Source: Actinomycetota bacterium
GTDB taxonomy: Bacteria; Actinomycetota; Thermoleophilia; Gaiellales; Gaiellaceae
Direction: 5' to 3'
NCBI GenBank assembly: GCA_005884575.1
Contig: VAWW01000055.1
Location: 41,378-105,377, forward strand
Length of the DNA stretch: 64,000 nucleotides
The position numbers and the translations under genes were made by a program. Below are positions 1-8,107 of this stretch, in pieces. Positions within the stretch are counted from its first letter, which is position 1. Each line of letters opens with the position of its first letter. Under the pieces are notes generated by a model, which was given only the letters and a program-made list of their open reading frames with translations, did not search any database and was not told the origin of the DNA.

Positions 1-2
1 AG

Positions 3-326
3 CGGTGGGCGCCGTCGAACGCGCGGGTCGTCTGGGGCCGGGCCGAGGAGCAGGAGACAGACGTCTACGGAGTGGCCGTCGCAAAAGCGCTCGCGCAGCC
101 GCCTGTGGCTGCCGAGTGGTGCCTGCCGCTCGTGCGGCCCGGCGGTGCGGCTGTCCTCTTTCTCGGGCCCAGCGCCGACATCCAGGCCGTCGCGCGCGTG
201 AGCGAGCAGCTCGGCGGCGGCGCACCGCAGGAACGAGACGGCCTGCTCGTCCTCCCGAAGCTCGGGCCGACGCCGCGCGGGTTTCCCCGTCGCCCCGGCG
301 TCGCGAGGAAGCGACCCCTCGCATGA
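3..326 (+). CDS. rsmG: 16S rRNA (guanine-N7)-methyltransferase RsmG, C-terminal part
   Basis: This is the last 107 codons of RsmG (GidB), which methylates N7 of G527 in 16S rRNA using S-adenosylmethionine. The reading frame is open from the window edge, so the N-terminal SAM-binding half lies outside. The visible part has the family's NARVVWGRAEE stretch, the VAKALAQPP helix, the LLRPGG-like LVRPGG turn and the terminal FPRRPGVARKRPL signature, which is nearly invariant at RsmG C-termini. It is followed 40 bases later by parA, the usual rsmG-parA-parB order near actinobacterial origins. No terminator is seen in the gap, so the three genes may be co-transcribed. Confidence 0.9.
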   Translation, partial: RWAPSNARVVWGRAEEQETDVYGVAVAKALAQPPVAAEWCLPLVRPGGAAVLFLGPSADIQAVARVSEQLGGGAPQERDGLLVLPKLGPTPRGFPRRPGVARKRPLA

Positions 327-365
327 AGGAGTAGCGCTCGCGAACTGTCCGGGCGCGTCGCCACA

Positions 366-1130
366 ATGGGCAGCGTGCCCGGACGGATCTACGCGCTCGC
401 GAACCAGAAGGGCGGCGTCGGCAAGACGACGACTGCGATCAACCTCGCGGCCTGTCTCGCCGAGGCCGGCTCGCCGTCGCTCGTCGTCGATCTCGACCCG
501 CAGGCGAACGCGACCTCCGGGCTCGGAGAGCGCGCGAACGGCACCTCGAGCTATGACCTCCTCGACGGCGTTCCGCTTCCCGATCTCGCGAAGCCGACGC
601 GGTTTGCGAACCTCGATCTCGTTCCGGCGAAGAAGGATCTCGCCGGCGCGGTCGTCGAGCTCTCGCGCCGGGCGGACGGTGAGCGCTACCTCGCCGAGGC
701 GCTCTCGACCGGCACCGAGCGCTACGACTTCGTCTTCCTCGACTGCCCGCCGTCGCTGGGGCCGTTGACGGTGAACGCGCTCGCCGCGGCCGACCGGGTG
801 CTCGTCCCGGTGCAGGCCGAGTACTACGCCCTCGAGGGCCTGAGTCAGCTCGTCGAGTCGGTGGAGCTGATCCGCCGGCGGTTGAATCCGCGTCTCGGCA
901 TCGGCGGAGTTCTGCTGACGATGGTGGACGCGCGGACGAAGCTCGCCTCCGACGTCGAGGCGGAGGTGCGGCGGCACTTCGGCGACCTAGTCTTCAAGCA
1001 GTCCGTGCCGCGGTCGGTGCGGCTGGCCGAGGCGCCGAGCCACGGGCTGCCGGCGATCGCGTACGACCGTCGTTCGGCCGGCGCAGACGCGTACTGGAAG
1101 GTGGCGATGGAGCTTGTCGAGCGCGCCTAG
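366..1130 (+). CDS. parA: Chromosome-partitioning ATPase ParA (Soj)
   Basis: ParA is the Walker-type ATPase that moves ParB-bound origins over the nucleoid. The 254-residue protein has the deviant Walker A motif KGGVGKTTT at residues 15-23, the VDLDPQANAT switch near 41-50 and the FLDCPPSLG Walker B region near 125-133. Its length is normal for chromosomal Soj proteins. It starts at ATG without a clear Shine-Dalgarno sequence. The last 17 bases overlap the start of parB, which implies translational coupling. Together with rsmG it marks an origin-proximal location. Confidence 0.95.
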   Translation: MGSVPGRIYALANQKGGVGKTTTAINLAACLAEAGSPSLVVDLDPQANATSGLGERANGTSSYDLLDGVPLPDLAKPTRFANLDLVPAKKDLAGAVVELSRRADGERYLAEALSTGTERYDFVFLDCPPSLGPLTVNALAAADRVLVPVQAEYYALEGLSQLVESVELIRRRLNPRLGIGGVLLTMVDARTKLASDVEAEVRRHFGDLVFKQSVPRSVRLAEAPSHGLPAIAYDRRSAGADAYWKVAMELVERA

Positions 1131-1959
1131 GAGAGGGCTCGGCCGCGGCCTCGAGGTCCTGATCGGCGGCGCCGAGGCCGCCGGCAAGGAGCTGCTCGAG
1201 CTACCAGTCGACGTGATCCATCCGAACCCGCGCCAGCCGCGGCGCCGCTTCGAGCCCGAGCCGGCCGCCGGGCTGACCGAGTCGGTTCGCTCCCAGGGCG
1301 TGATCCAGCCGCTGCTCGTGCGCCCGCGCGCCGCGGGCGGGTACGAGATCATCGCCGGCGAGCGGCGCTGGCGGGCGGCACGCGAGGCCGGGGTCGCCAC
1401 GATTCCCGCGGTCATCCGCGAGGCCGACGACCGTAACGCGCTCCTGCTCGCACTCGTCGAGAACGTCGCGCGCGAGCAGCTCTCGGCGGTGGAGGAGGCG
1501 CGTGCGTACGCGGTGCTCTTCGACGAGTTCGGCCTGACGCTCGGCGATGTCGCAGAGCGGGTCGGTCGCTCGAAGCCGGCCGTCTCCAACCGGCTGCGCC
1601 TGCTCGAGCTCCCCGACGACGTGCTCGGGATGGTCGATCGCGGCCAGATCACGGAGGGGCACGCGCGTGCGGTGCTCGCCGTGCCGGACCACGAAGGCCG
1701 CCGCCGGCTCGCGCGCGAGATCGTCCAGAAGGGTCTGAGCGTCCGCGCGGCCGAGCAGCGCGCCCGCTGGGCCGGCGCGAAGCAGAAGCCGCGGAAGAAG
1801 GGCGCGACGGTCGATCCCGCGCTCGCCGCACGCGTGCGCGACCGCGTCGAGAAGCTGACCGGCTTCGGCGCGAAGGTCACGGGCAAGCGCGTCGAGATCG
1901 CGTTCGCCGACGAGCACGAGCTCGAGGAGCTTGCCGAGGCGCTCGACCGGCTGCGGTAG
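1114..1959 (+). CDS. parB: Chromosome-partitioning protein ParB (Spo0J)
   Basis: ParB is the CTPase clamp that loads at parS and partners ParA. The 281-residue product opens with the usual RGLGRGLEVLI segment, carries the GERRWRAA ParB/sulfiredoxin box near residues 86-93 and a helix-turn-helix around 143-166 (LGDVAERVGRSKPAVSNRL). The C-terminal dimerisation domain is present. The start is TTG, since no ATG or GTG occurs in frame before the conserved N-terminus, and it overlaps parA by 17 bases. No canonical parS (TGTTTCACGTGAAACA) was found in the window, so the nearest site must lie outside or be diverged. Confidence 0.94.
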   Translation: MSSAPRRGLGRGLEVLIGGAEAAGKELLELPVDVIHPNPRQPRRRFEPEPAAGLTESVRSQGVIQPLLVRPRAAGGYEIIAGERRWRAAREAGVATIPAVIREADDRNALLLALVENVAREQLSAVEEARAYAVLFDEFGLTLGDVAERVGRSKPAVSNRLRLLELPDDVLGMVDRGQITEGHARAVLAVPDHEGRRRLAREIVQKGLSVRAAEQRARWAGAKQKPRKKGATVDPALAARVRDRVEKLTGFGAKVTGKRVEIAFADEHELEELAEALDRLR

Positions 1960-2008
1960 GTACCCTCGAGTCAGATCGCCCTCGCTGGCGGTCGCAGGTC
2001 GCTGGAGG

Positions 2009-2036
2009 CCTCGGGATGAGTCCCGGGGTCTTTTTT
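2009..2036 (+). terminator. Rho-independent terminator between parB and the response regulator
   Basis: An 8-bp stem (CCTCGGGA with TCCCGGGG, one G-U pair) closes a TGAG loop and is followed by TCTTTTTT. It lies 49 bases after the parB stop and ends only 25 bases before the next start codon, so it may also act as an attenuator for that gene. Confidence 0.85.
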
Positions 2037-2061
2037 ATGCCCGAAACGAAGGAGCCCAGAG

Positions 2062-2538
2062 ATGTCAGTACTCGCACCGACGAAAGTCATGACCGTGGAG
2101 GACGACCCGATCGTGCGGGCTGACCTTCGCGTGATTCTCGAGGACGCCGGCTTCGACGTCTGCGCAGACGCGCGCGACGGTTTCGAGGCGGTCGAGCTCG
2201 CCCGACACCACCGGCCCGATCTGATCCTGCTCGACCTCGTCCTTCCGAGCCTCGACGGCATCGAGGCCACCCGCCGCATTCTGGGCGAGCGGGACGTGCC
2301 GATCGTCGCGCTCACCGGCCACGCGAACGGACCACTGCTCGACCTCGCGCTCGAGGCCGGAGCCACGGCAACCGTTACCAAGCCGTTCGGCGAACGGCAG
2401 CTCGTCGGGACGATCCGCGGCGTCCTCGCCGAGCGCGAAACGGAACAGGATCATCTCCGCTACCTCGTCGAGCGGCTCGTGCGCGAGGGTTGCTCGGAGC
2501 GGGAGATCGAACGCGCTGTGAGAGGCGCGACCTCGTGA
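2062..2538 (+). CDS. Response regulator receiver protein with short helical tail
   Basis: A 158-residue protein with one CheY-like receiver domain at residues 8-120. The acidic pocket is E13, D14 and D15, the phosphoacceptor is D58 (LILLDLVLP), and T85 and K107 complete the site. The tail after residue 120 is about 38 residues and reads as two helices (LVERLVREGCSEREIERAVR). It is too short for a usual output domain and does not match an ANTAR domain by eye. A good Shine-Dalgarno sequence (AAGGAG, 8 bases before ATG) is present, unlike most genes here. The leader contains the parB terminator. No histidine kinase is adjacent. The output is unknown. Confidence 0.85.
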   Translation: MSVLAPTKVMTVEDDPIVRADLRVILEDAGFDVCADARDGFEAVELARHHRPDLILLDLVLPSLDGIEATRRILGERDVPIVALTGHANGPLLDLALEAGATATVTKPFGERQLVGTIRGVLAERETEQDHLRYLVERLVREGCSEREIERAVRGATS

Positions 2539-2612
2539 TGGGCGATCGTGGATTCGAACCACGGACCTCCGCCTTATCAGAGCGGCGCTCTAACCAACTG
2601 AGCTAATCGCCC
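2539..2612 (-). tRNA. tRNA-Ile (GAU anticodon)
   Basis: The minus strand folds as a full cloverleaf: acceptor GGGCGAT with ATCGCCC, D arm with AGTTGGTTA loop, anticodon loop CTGATAA (GAT), and T arm CGTGG-TTCGAAT-CCACG. The discriminator is A and no CCA is encoded. The 3' end abuts the stop codon of the response-regulator gene on the other strand. Confidence 0.96.
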
Positions 2613-2712
2613 GCGCGGCGGCCCAGTCTAGCCGCTTCGGGCCGCGTGATGAACTCGAGCGTGTCGGCCGTTCGTTTCAGACGTACGGGCAGAGCCCGCG
2701 CGTCCTGAAGTC

Positions 2713-2730
2713 GGCACCGCAAGCGGTGCC
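2713..2730 (-). terminator. Perfect 8-bp hairpin just after the small minus-strand gene
   Basis: GGCACCGC-AA-GCGGTGCC is a perfect inverted repeat that begins directly at the stop codon of the gene at 2731-2982. No T-run follows on either strand, so termination would have to be weak or factor-assisted. The rest of 2613-2712 shows nothing I can name. Confidence 0.5.
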
Positions 2731-2982
2731 TCAGTGAAAGCGCTGGGTCCGGCGGAGATAGTCCTCCACCGCCAGCAGGAAGGACCTGTCGGAGGCGATC
2801 TCCGTCAGTGTCCCCTTCGTCGCGTCGTCGAGCTCCTGGTCGTGGGCGAGCTCCGTCAGGAAGCTCCCGAGGCCTCCGTTCTGGGTCAGCGCCGCCATCT
2901 TCAGGAAGATCCGTCGGGCGTCGTCGTCCTGCGAGATCGCCTCGAGCGACTCGAGGTCCTGGAGCCAGCTTCCGAGCATCAC
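2731..2982 (-). CDS. Small acidic protein of unknown function
   Basis: An 83-residue ORF with the G/C-ending codons of its neighbours and a composition typical of a folded helical protein (LESLEAISQDDDARRIFLKM, then a second helical half ending RRTQRFH). There is no signal peptide, membrane segment or motif I recognise. The start is GTG at 2982, followed directly by ATG, and either could be used. A hairpin follows the stop. It is divergent from the BFN gene across 83 bp. It is called as a gene because no competing reading frame in this interval has comparable codon bias. Confidence 0.6.
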   Translation of the reverse strand: MMLGSWLQDLESLEAISQDDDARRIFLKMAALTQNGGLGSFLTELAHDQELDDATKGTLTEIASDRSFLLAVEDYLRRTQRFH

Positions 2983-3065
2983 ACTGGTGCAACGAACCCG
3001 CGCCCGCCCTGGTTACGGCCAGGTTTCGCACGAGAGGCCTGAGCTAACATCACGTTCAGAGCCGC

Positions 3066-3578
3066 ATGCAGGAGATGACGATTTACGGGGTCAGCTTCGA
3101 CTTGGTCGGCAAGCAGCCGATCGTTCTGCTCAAGACCGCCGAGGGGAACAAGTTCCTGCCGATCTGGATCGGGCACCCGGAGGCGGCGGCGATCCTAATG
3201 AAGCTCCAGAGCCAGGCCCCGCCGCGGCCGATGACCCACGATCTCGTCACCGACATGCTCGAGCAGCTCGGCGCCCAGGTCATCCGGATCACCGTGACCG
3301 AGCTTCGCGAGAACACCTTCTACGCGCAGATCACCGTCCAGCTCGACGGCACGGAGATCGACGTCGACTCGCGTCCGTCCGACGCAATCGCCCTGGCGAT
3401 TCGGGCCGAGGCGCCGATCTTCGCCGCCGACCGGGTGATCGAGGAGTCCGCGATCGAGTTCGAGGGCGAGGAGGTGACCGAGGAGGAGATCGAGGAGAAG
3501 GTCACCGAGTTCAAGCAGTTCCTCGACGAGGTCACCCCGGACCAGTTCGCCGTCGAGGACGGCGAAGAGAACAACTAA
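3066..3578 (+). CDS. Bifunctional nuclease (BFN, DUF151) family protein
   Basis: A 170-residue BFN/DUF151 protein. The family is small and acidic, and some members have RNase or DNase activity in vitro; the cellular role in actinobacteria is not settled. The domain covers residues 1-135 with the typical opening VSFDLVGKQPIVLLK, the LPIWIGHPEA loop and the VDSRPSDAIALAIR motif. A strongly acidic tail (EEVTEEEIEEKV) follows. ATG at 3066 is used; a second ATG at 3075 is possible. A TAACAT hexamer 15 bases upstream could be the -10 element of a transcript with a very short leader. Its stop codon overlaps that of the convergent transpeptidase gene. Confidence 0.88.
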   Translation: MQEMTIYGVSFDLVGKQPIVLLKTAEGNKFLPIWIGHPEAAAILMKLQSQAPPRPMTHDLVTDMLEQLGAQVIRITVTELRENTFYAQITVQLDGTEIDVDSRPSDAIALAIRAEAPIFAADRVIEESAIEFEGEEVTEEEIEEKVTEFKQFLDEVTPDQFAVEDGEENN

Positions 3579-4888
3579 TAGACGTACACGCTCTCGTCGT
3601 ACCCGTTCATCTCGTAGAGGCGGGGCGCGACCCACAGCGGGACGCGGACGCAGCCGTGCGACGCCGGATACGCCGGCACGGACGGGTAGCCGTGGATCGC
3701 GAAGCCGCGTAGGAAGTACGTCGGGTAGTACAGGACCCAGTCCCAGCCGGTGACGCGCCGGTAGACCTGCCAGCGCCCGAGCGGCGTGTTCCCGGTCGCG
3801 CCGGTGGAGACATGGACCACGAGGACGATCTTGCCGCGGCGCACCTCGAACAGCACCTGGCGCGCCTTGTCGATCTCGACGTGGTCTCCGCGGTAGCGCG
3901 CCGGCGGTGTCGTTCCGATCGCGATCCGCCGCCAGAGCGCGAGGTCGACACGGCCGGTGCGCGCAAGTCCGTGCACCTTCTGGAATGCGAGGACTGCCGA
4001 GTACGTGTCGTCGTCGAAGCGGCCGTCGATTCCACGGAGCGCGTAGTGCATCGCGGCGAGACGCTGCTCGAGCGCGCGGACGCTGAGTCCGATCGAGCCG
4101 AGTTGGAGGTTCGGCTCGACGACGGTCGTCTCGGCGCGGGTCTGTGCGGCGACATAGCCGGCGGCGGGAACTGCCGCGATCTCGACGCGGTACGGGCTCG
4201 GCTCGCGCGTCGGGAGCGAGATGCGCAGCGGTGCCGGGCGACGCAGATCGGCGACGAGGCGGCCGGCGCGCCAGATCCGCACGCGGAGCCAGCCCGCGGC
4301 CGCCGGCCGCAGCGCGGCGGTCAGCGCCAGCGGGGTGCCGACTGCGCCCGAGCCCGCGAACGCCGCGGTCACCTCGGGGCGGATGCCGATCGCGATGGGC
4401 GGGGACGCCGCGAGCGTGGTGCGTGCGACGTAAGGACCCGACCGGCTCAGGTGTGCGAGGGCGATGCGAAAGGAGCCGTTGGAGCGGAGCCGGCCGACGG
4501 CGACCTCTCGGCTGCCGCTGTACAGCGCGACGGGCGCACCGGCCGTCGCGGGCAAGGCGATCCCGTGCAGCGCGACCGGCTTCCCGAACGCTGCCCGGCG
4601 CGGCGCCACGAGCGTGACGCTCCCCGCGTCGACCTCCACCACCGCCGACTCGCCGGCGACCGTTGCGACGGTCGTCCAGCGTCCGGCGGCGTACGTGTGC
4701 TCGACGGTCGCGCCGTCGGCGCTCGTGCCGTCGCCGAAATCCCAGTGAGCCTCGGCGCCCGCCGTGAGCGTCGCGGCGAGCGGAGCTGCGCCCGAGGCCG
4801 GCGACGCGGTCACTGCGGGAGGCGCGGCGGTCGCGGTCGACGGGACCGCGAATGCGAGGGCGCAGCAGACGGTCAGCGCACGGCGCAC
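3575..4888 (-). CDS. Secreted L,D-transpeptidase with PKD-like and peptidoglycan-binding domains
   Basis: A 437-residue exported enzyme predicted to form 3-3 peptidoglycan cross-links. Residues 1-22 are a signal peptide ending at ATA-APP. A PKD-like fold follows (HWDFGDGTSADG near 48-60), then beta-rich spacer domains, then a peptidoglycan-binding helical domain (LQLGSIGLSVRALEQRL near 265). The C-terminal YkuD domain carries the catalytic motif with H399 (HGYPSV) and C413 (SHGCVRV). The PKD-plus-YkuD arrangement is common in actinobacterial wall enzymes. The gene is convergent with BFN with a 4-base overlap of stops. The next gene upstream on this strand is the CPBP protease. Confidence 0.9.
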   Translation of the reverse strand: MRRALTVCCALAFAVPSTATAAPPAVTASPASGAAPLAATLTAGAEAHWDFGDGTSADGATVEHTYAAGRWTTVATVAGESAVVEVDAGSVTLVAPRRAAFGKPVALHGIALPATAGAPVALYSGSREVAVGRLRSNGSFRIALAHLSRSGPYVARTTLAASPPIAIGIRPEVTAAFAGSGAVGTPLALTAALRPAAAGWLRVRIWRAGRLVADLRRPAPLRISLPTREPSPYRVEIAAVPAAGYVAAQTRAETTVVEPNLQLGSIGLSVRALEQRLAAMHYALRGIDGRFDDDTYSAVLAFQKVHGLARTGRVDLALWRRIAIGTTPPARYRGDHVEIDKARQVLFEVRRGKIVLVVHVSTGATGNTPLGRWQVYRRVTGWDWVLYYPTYFLRGFAIHGYPSVPAYPASHGCVRVPLWVAPRLYEMNGYDESVYVY

Positions 4889-4909
4889 CGGCTGGACTCT
4901 ACGGATCGG

Positions 4910-5578
4910 TCAGGTCGTAACGGCCGCGACCAGGGCGATCGAGTTGAAGAGGGCGTGGACGATCATCCCCGGGATGACGCTGTCCGTCTTGGCGCGCAGC
5001 CAGGTCAGCAACATCCCGAACGCCGCCAGAACCGGCAGCGCCTCGACAAGGCCGTGCGCGAGCCCGAAGGCGATCCCGACGACGACGATCGCCAGCGGAC
5101 GTCCGTACTGCTCGAGCAGCCCGTAGCCGACCCCCCGGAAGGTCAGCTCCTCGACGACCGGCGCGACGAGCGCCACGACGACGAAGTTCGCCGCGTACGC
5201 GCCGGCGTGGCTCGGCTCCCAGTGCGACGGCGTCAGTCCCTGCTCCTTGCCCGCGTTCAGGAACGGGGAAAGCGCGGCCGAGACGACGTAGACGCCGGCG
5301 ATGGCAGCGAAGCCGTAGCCGACCGCGCCGCGGATCGAGCGTGGCCGGCGAAGTGCGAAGAGCTCGTCGGTGTCGACCGCCGCGACCGCGTAGACGAACG
5401 CGAAGAAGAGCGCGTAGAAGATCAGGCCCGAGACGGCGCTCGAGTAGTGGTAGAGCGCGTCGCGCTCGTTGGCTGCGGAGCTCGAGCTGCCGCTGAAGCG
5501 GACGGCATAGTTCGCTGCCGCGAGCGCGCCGACGATCGCGGCCCACGCGGCGATCCGCCCGCGGCTCCAGCGCCTCAC
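4910..5578 (-). CDS. CPBP-family intramembrane metalloprotease
   Basis: A 222-residue polytopic protein of the CAAX-protease/bacteriocin-processing (CPBP, Abi) family. The glutamate pair is E143-E144 with R148 (VEELTFRG), followed by H175 (GLAHG) and H208/N212 (HALFN), so all three catalytic motifs are intact. About six membrane segments are visible. The substrate is unknown; family members process peptides or prenylated proteins, or act in immunity. It starts at ATG 5578, overlapping the HAD gene stop by 4 bases (ATGA), which indicates a two-gene operon. Confidence 0.88.
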   Translation of the reverse strand: MRRWSRGRIAAWAAIVGALAAANYAVRFSGSSSSAANERDALYHYSSAVSGLIFYALFFAFVYAVAAVDTDELFALRRPRSIRGAVGYGFAAIAGVYVVSAALSPFLNAGKEQGLTPSHWEPSHAGAYAANFVVVALVAPVVEELTFRGVGYGLLEQYGRPLAIVVVGIAFGLAHGLVEALPVLAAFGMLLTWLRAKTDSVIPGMIVHALFNSIALVAAVTT

Positions 5579-6189
5579 GCGAGCTCCTGCACCGCGTCCG
5601 CAAGCGGAGCCGGCCGGAACTGCATCCCGGCGGCACGGGCGCCTTCCTCGTCGGCGGGGCTGTCGCCGACGTGGAGCGCACGCTCCGGCGGCACGCCGAG
5701 CCGCTCGAGCGCGAGCCGAAAGATCGCGGGATCGGGCTTCGGCGCCCCGGCCTCAGCTGAGGTGAAGACCGGCAGGTCGAGGCCGAGCCGCCGCAGATGG
5801 TCGTGGAGGCCGACGTCCCAGTTCGAGACGACGGCGGTCCGGACGCCCCGCTCGGACAGGGCGCGCGCCGCCTCGAGCGCTCCGGGGACGGGATCGAAGA
5901 CGAGCGAGTCGATGTAGGCGGGCGCGAACTCGTCCGGGTCGAGCGCCGCACCGGCCGCGTCGAGGAAGACCTGCGCGCAGTCACGCCGCAAGAGCGCGAG
6001 CGTCGCCTCGTCGCGCCCCTCGTGCGAACGCGGAATGTAGTGCTCGGTCTCGATGCGGAACGCCTCCGCGACCTCTGCGGCGGTCCGCTCGACCCCTCGC
6101 GTTCGCAACGCTCGCACGAGCGTGGGCACCGGATCGCGGAGCGTCACGAGCGTTCCATAGGCGTCGATCGTGACGGCGTCGACGCTCAC
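5575..6189 (-). CDS. HAD-superfamily hydrolase
   Basis: A 204-residue haloacid-dehalogenase-type hydrolase. The nucleophile motif is IDAYGTL with D9, motif II is VVSNWD near residue 120, the lysine is in GAPKPDP near 150 and the acidic motif is GDSPADE near 175. The FDAYGTL-like form without the second aspartate is seen in dehalogenase-type members, so phosphatase activity is not assured. The start is GTG at 6189, nine bases after a TATGAT hexamer that overlaps the -10 of the divergent DUF2203 gene. Translation appears leaderless. Confidence 0.88.
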   Translation of the reverse strand: MSVDAVTIDAYGTLVTLRDPVPTLVRALRTRGVERTAAEVAEAFRIETEHYIPRSHEGRDEATLALLRRDCAQVFLDAAGAALDPDEFAPAYIDSLVFDPVPGALEAARALSERGVRTAVVSNWDVGLHDHLRRLGLDLPVFTSAEAGAPKPDPAIFRLALERLGVPPERALHVGDSPADEEGARAAGMQFRPAPLADAVQELA

Positions 6190-6215
6190 GGCGCCGGAAT
6201 CATAGAGTCCGTTCG
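6190..6215. promoter_or_regulatory. Bidirectional promoter with -10 hexamers sharing one TA
   Basis: Plus-strand TAGAGT (6203-6208) lies 7 bases before ATG 6216. Minus-strand TATGAT (6204-6199) lies 9 bases before GTG 6189. The hexamers overlap by the TA at 6203-6204. The whole gap is 26 bp and has no Shine-Dalgarno sequence for either gene. Confidence 0.7.
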
Positions 6216-6608
6216 ATGCACTACTTCACGCCGGACGAGGCGAACGCGGCGCTCGAGCGTGTCCGCCCGCTGGCCGAGCAGATGGTCGAGCGTCGCCGCG
6301 CCATGCTCGCGGCGCAGGCGCGGGAGGAGGAGCTCGGCGCGCGTGTCGCGGGGAACGGCGGCGGCATCGATCCAGGCGAGCCGGCGCGAACGGAGGCGGT
6401 CGTCGAGGACGAGGCGCGCGCGATCGCGCAGCTCGTCGACGAGATCCACGCACTCGGTGCGCAGGTCAAGGACATCGACACCGGGTTGCTCGACTTCCCG
6501 TCGCTGCGCGAGGGCGAGGAGGTCCTGCTCTGCTGGCGCGTCGGCGAGGACGACATCCGCTACTGGCACACGCTCGACGGCGGCTTCGCGGGAAGGCAGC
6601 CCCTCTGA
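6216..6608 (+). CDS. DUF2203 family protein
   Basis: A 130-residue DUF2203 protein of unknown biochemical role. It opens with the family signature YFTPDEANAALERVRPL, has a long central helical region (residues 20-85, coiled-coil-like and rich in E and R) and ends with the conserved GEEVLLCWRVGEDDIRYWH segment. Its length is normal. A leaderless start at ATG 6216 is inferred from TAGAGT 7 bases upstream. The stop TGA overlaps a probable CTG start of the next gene (CTGA), so the two are likely coupled. Confidence 0.87.
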   Translation: MHYFTPDEANAALERVRPLAEQMVERRRAMLAAQAREEELGARVAGNGGGIDPGEPARTEAVVEDEARAIAQLVDEIHALGAQVKDIDTGLLDFPSLREGEEVLLCWRVGEDDIRYWHTLDGGFAGRQPL

Positions 6609-7348
6609 GCCTTCACGCCGGCGGCTTCGAGATCGTGCCGCTGCGGGACACGGAGGCCTCGTTCGGGACGATGCGCGAAGCCTTCGGCGTCGATTCGGAC
6701 GAGCCCTGGGTGTTGCCGTTCCACGCATACCTCGTCCGCGGTGCGCGACTGACGGCGATCGTGGACACGGGTGTCGGTCCGCTGCCGCGCGAGTTCCTCC
6801 CCGATGCCGAGGGCCATCTGCCCGGGCGGCTCGCCGCGGCCGGCGTGCGTCCGGAGGAGGTGGAGCTCGTCGTCCTCACGCATCTGCACGTCGACCATGT
6901 CGGCTGGAACACGCTCTTCGGCCGGGCGCGCATCGTCGCGAACCGCGTCGACCTCGAGTACTTCCGCGAGGCGCGCGGCGACCGCGAGTACTTCCGGCGC
7001 GAGGTGGCTGCCCTGGAGCTCGATCTCGTCGAGGGCGAGGCCGAGATCGCGCCGGGTTTGCGGCTCGTTCCCGCGTACGGGCACACGCCCGGACACATGC
7101 GCGTCGAGGTCGGCGGGGGCGCGGCCCATCTGCTCGGCGACGTCGCCGTGCACGAGCTGCAGCTCGCCGATCCCGGGCTCGCGTACTCCGCGGAGGTCGA
7201 CGCGTCGCGGGCCGCCGCACTGCGCGCCGAGCTCCTGCCCCGCCTCGCGGACGCCGGCGTACCGGTCGCGCTCGGCCACCTCTCGCCGGACGGGCTCGGG
7301 CGGATCCGCCGGGCCGGCGACGGCTTCGCCTGGGAGCCGCTGCGCTAA
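6605..7348 (+). CDS. Metallo-beta-lactamase-fold hydrolase
   Basis: An MBL-fold hydrolase with the zinc motif THLHVDHVGWN, further metal ligands in AYGHTPGHM and LLGDVAVH, and the late histidine in ALGHLSPD. It resembles the glyoxalase II/lactonase branch; the substrate is unknown. The first GTG in frame (6635) would cut off LHAGGFEIVPLRD, which looks like the true beginning of the fold. No ATG, GTG or TTG occurs upstream before that, but CTG at 6605 sits in CTGA with the DUF2203 stop, the same arrangement as ATGA couplings elsewhere here. I therefore place the start at CTG 6605 (247 residues). Confidence 0.82.
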   Translation: MSLHAGGFEIVPLRDTEASFGTMREAFGVDSDEPWVLPFHAYLVRGARLTAIVDTGVGPLPREFLPDAEGHLPGRLAAAGVRPEEVELVVLTHLHVDHVGWNTLFGRARIVANRVDLEYFREARGDREYFRREVAALELDLVEGEAEIAPGLRLVPAYGHTPGHMRVEVGGGAAHLLGDVAVHELQLADPGLAYSAEVDASRAAALRAELLPRLADAGVPVALGHLSPDGLGRIRRAGDGFAWEPLR

Positions 7349-7381
7349 GGAACGGGCTGCCGCCCGTCGAAACAGACGGGC

Positions 7382-8107
7382 ATGCCGTTCTGGCACCGAC
7401 TCGTGATCGCGGCGGCCGTCTTCCTCGCGGTCTCGATCGTGGCGCGGATCATCGACTGGCGGCTCTCACAGAAGCAGCTCGCGCCCGAGGCCTCGACGCG
7501 CTATCGCGTCCTCCGCCGGAGCATCACGACGGCGATCCTCGTCGTCGGCTTCTTCTCCGCGCTGCTCGTGATCCCGCAGGTGCGTGCGGTCGCCGGCGGG
7601 CTGCTCGCCTCGTCCGCGGTCCTCGGCGTGATCATCGGCTTCGCCTCCCAGAAGACGCTCGGGAACTTCGTCGCCGGGCTCCTGATCGCGATCACGCAGC
7701 CGCTGCGGCTCGGCGACCACGTCACGGTCGACGGAACGGACGGGATCGTCGAGGAGATCGGCCTCACCTACACGTTCATCCGCACCCAGGACGACGCCCG
7801 GATCGTGATCCCGAACGAGAAGCTGGCCTCGGATACGATTCGCAACTCCACGATCCGCACCCGCGAGAAGGTCGCCGAGATCACCCTGCAAGTACCGCTT
7901 TCAACCGACCTCGGCCGCGTCGTCGACCGGCTCAGGGGACTCCTCGCCGACCGGCGCGACCCGGACGTTTTCGTCACGGGTCTGGACGGGAACGCGTCGA
8001 TAGTCATGCGCGCCCGTGTCGAGGACGAGGACGAGGCCCTGCGGCTCGAGCGCGAGCTGCGGCTGCGCGCGCACGCCGTCCTGCGCGCCGAAGGCGTCTA
8101 CGCATGA
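7382..8107 (+). CDS. mscS: MscS-family mechanosensitive channel
   Basis: A 241-residue small-conductance mechanosensitive channel protein that would release solutes on hypo-osmotic shock. Three N-terminal membrane segments (about 5-22, 43-65 and 70-110) end in the pore helix (SSAVLGVIIGFASQKTLGN). The beta domain begins at QPLRLGDHVTVDGTDGIVEEI with the usual GLTYTFIRT and VIPNEKL motifs. The protein is shorter than E. coli MscS (286 residues) because the C-terminal region is compact. The start codon of the PBP gene overlaps its stop (ATGA), linking turgor control and wall synthesis in one transcript. Confidence 0.92.
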   Translation: MPFWHRLVIAAAVFLAVSIVARIIDWRLSQKQLAPEASTRYRVLRRSITTAILVVGFFSALLVIPQVRAVAGGLLASSAVLGVIIGFASQKTLGNFVAGLLIAITQPLRLGDHVTVDGTDGIVEEIGLTYTFIRTQDDARIVIPNEKLASDTIRNSTIRTREKVAEITLQVPLSTDLGRVVDRLRGLLADRRDPDVFVTGLDGNASIVMRARVEDEDEALRLERELRLRAHAVLRAEGVYA

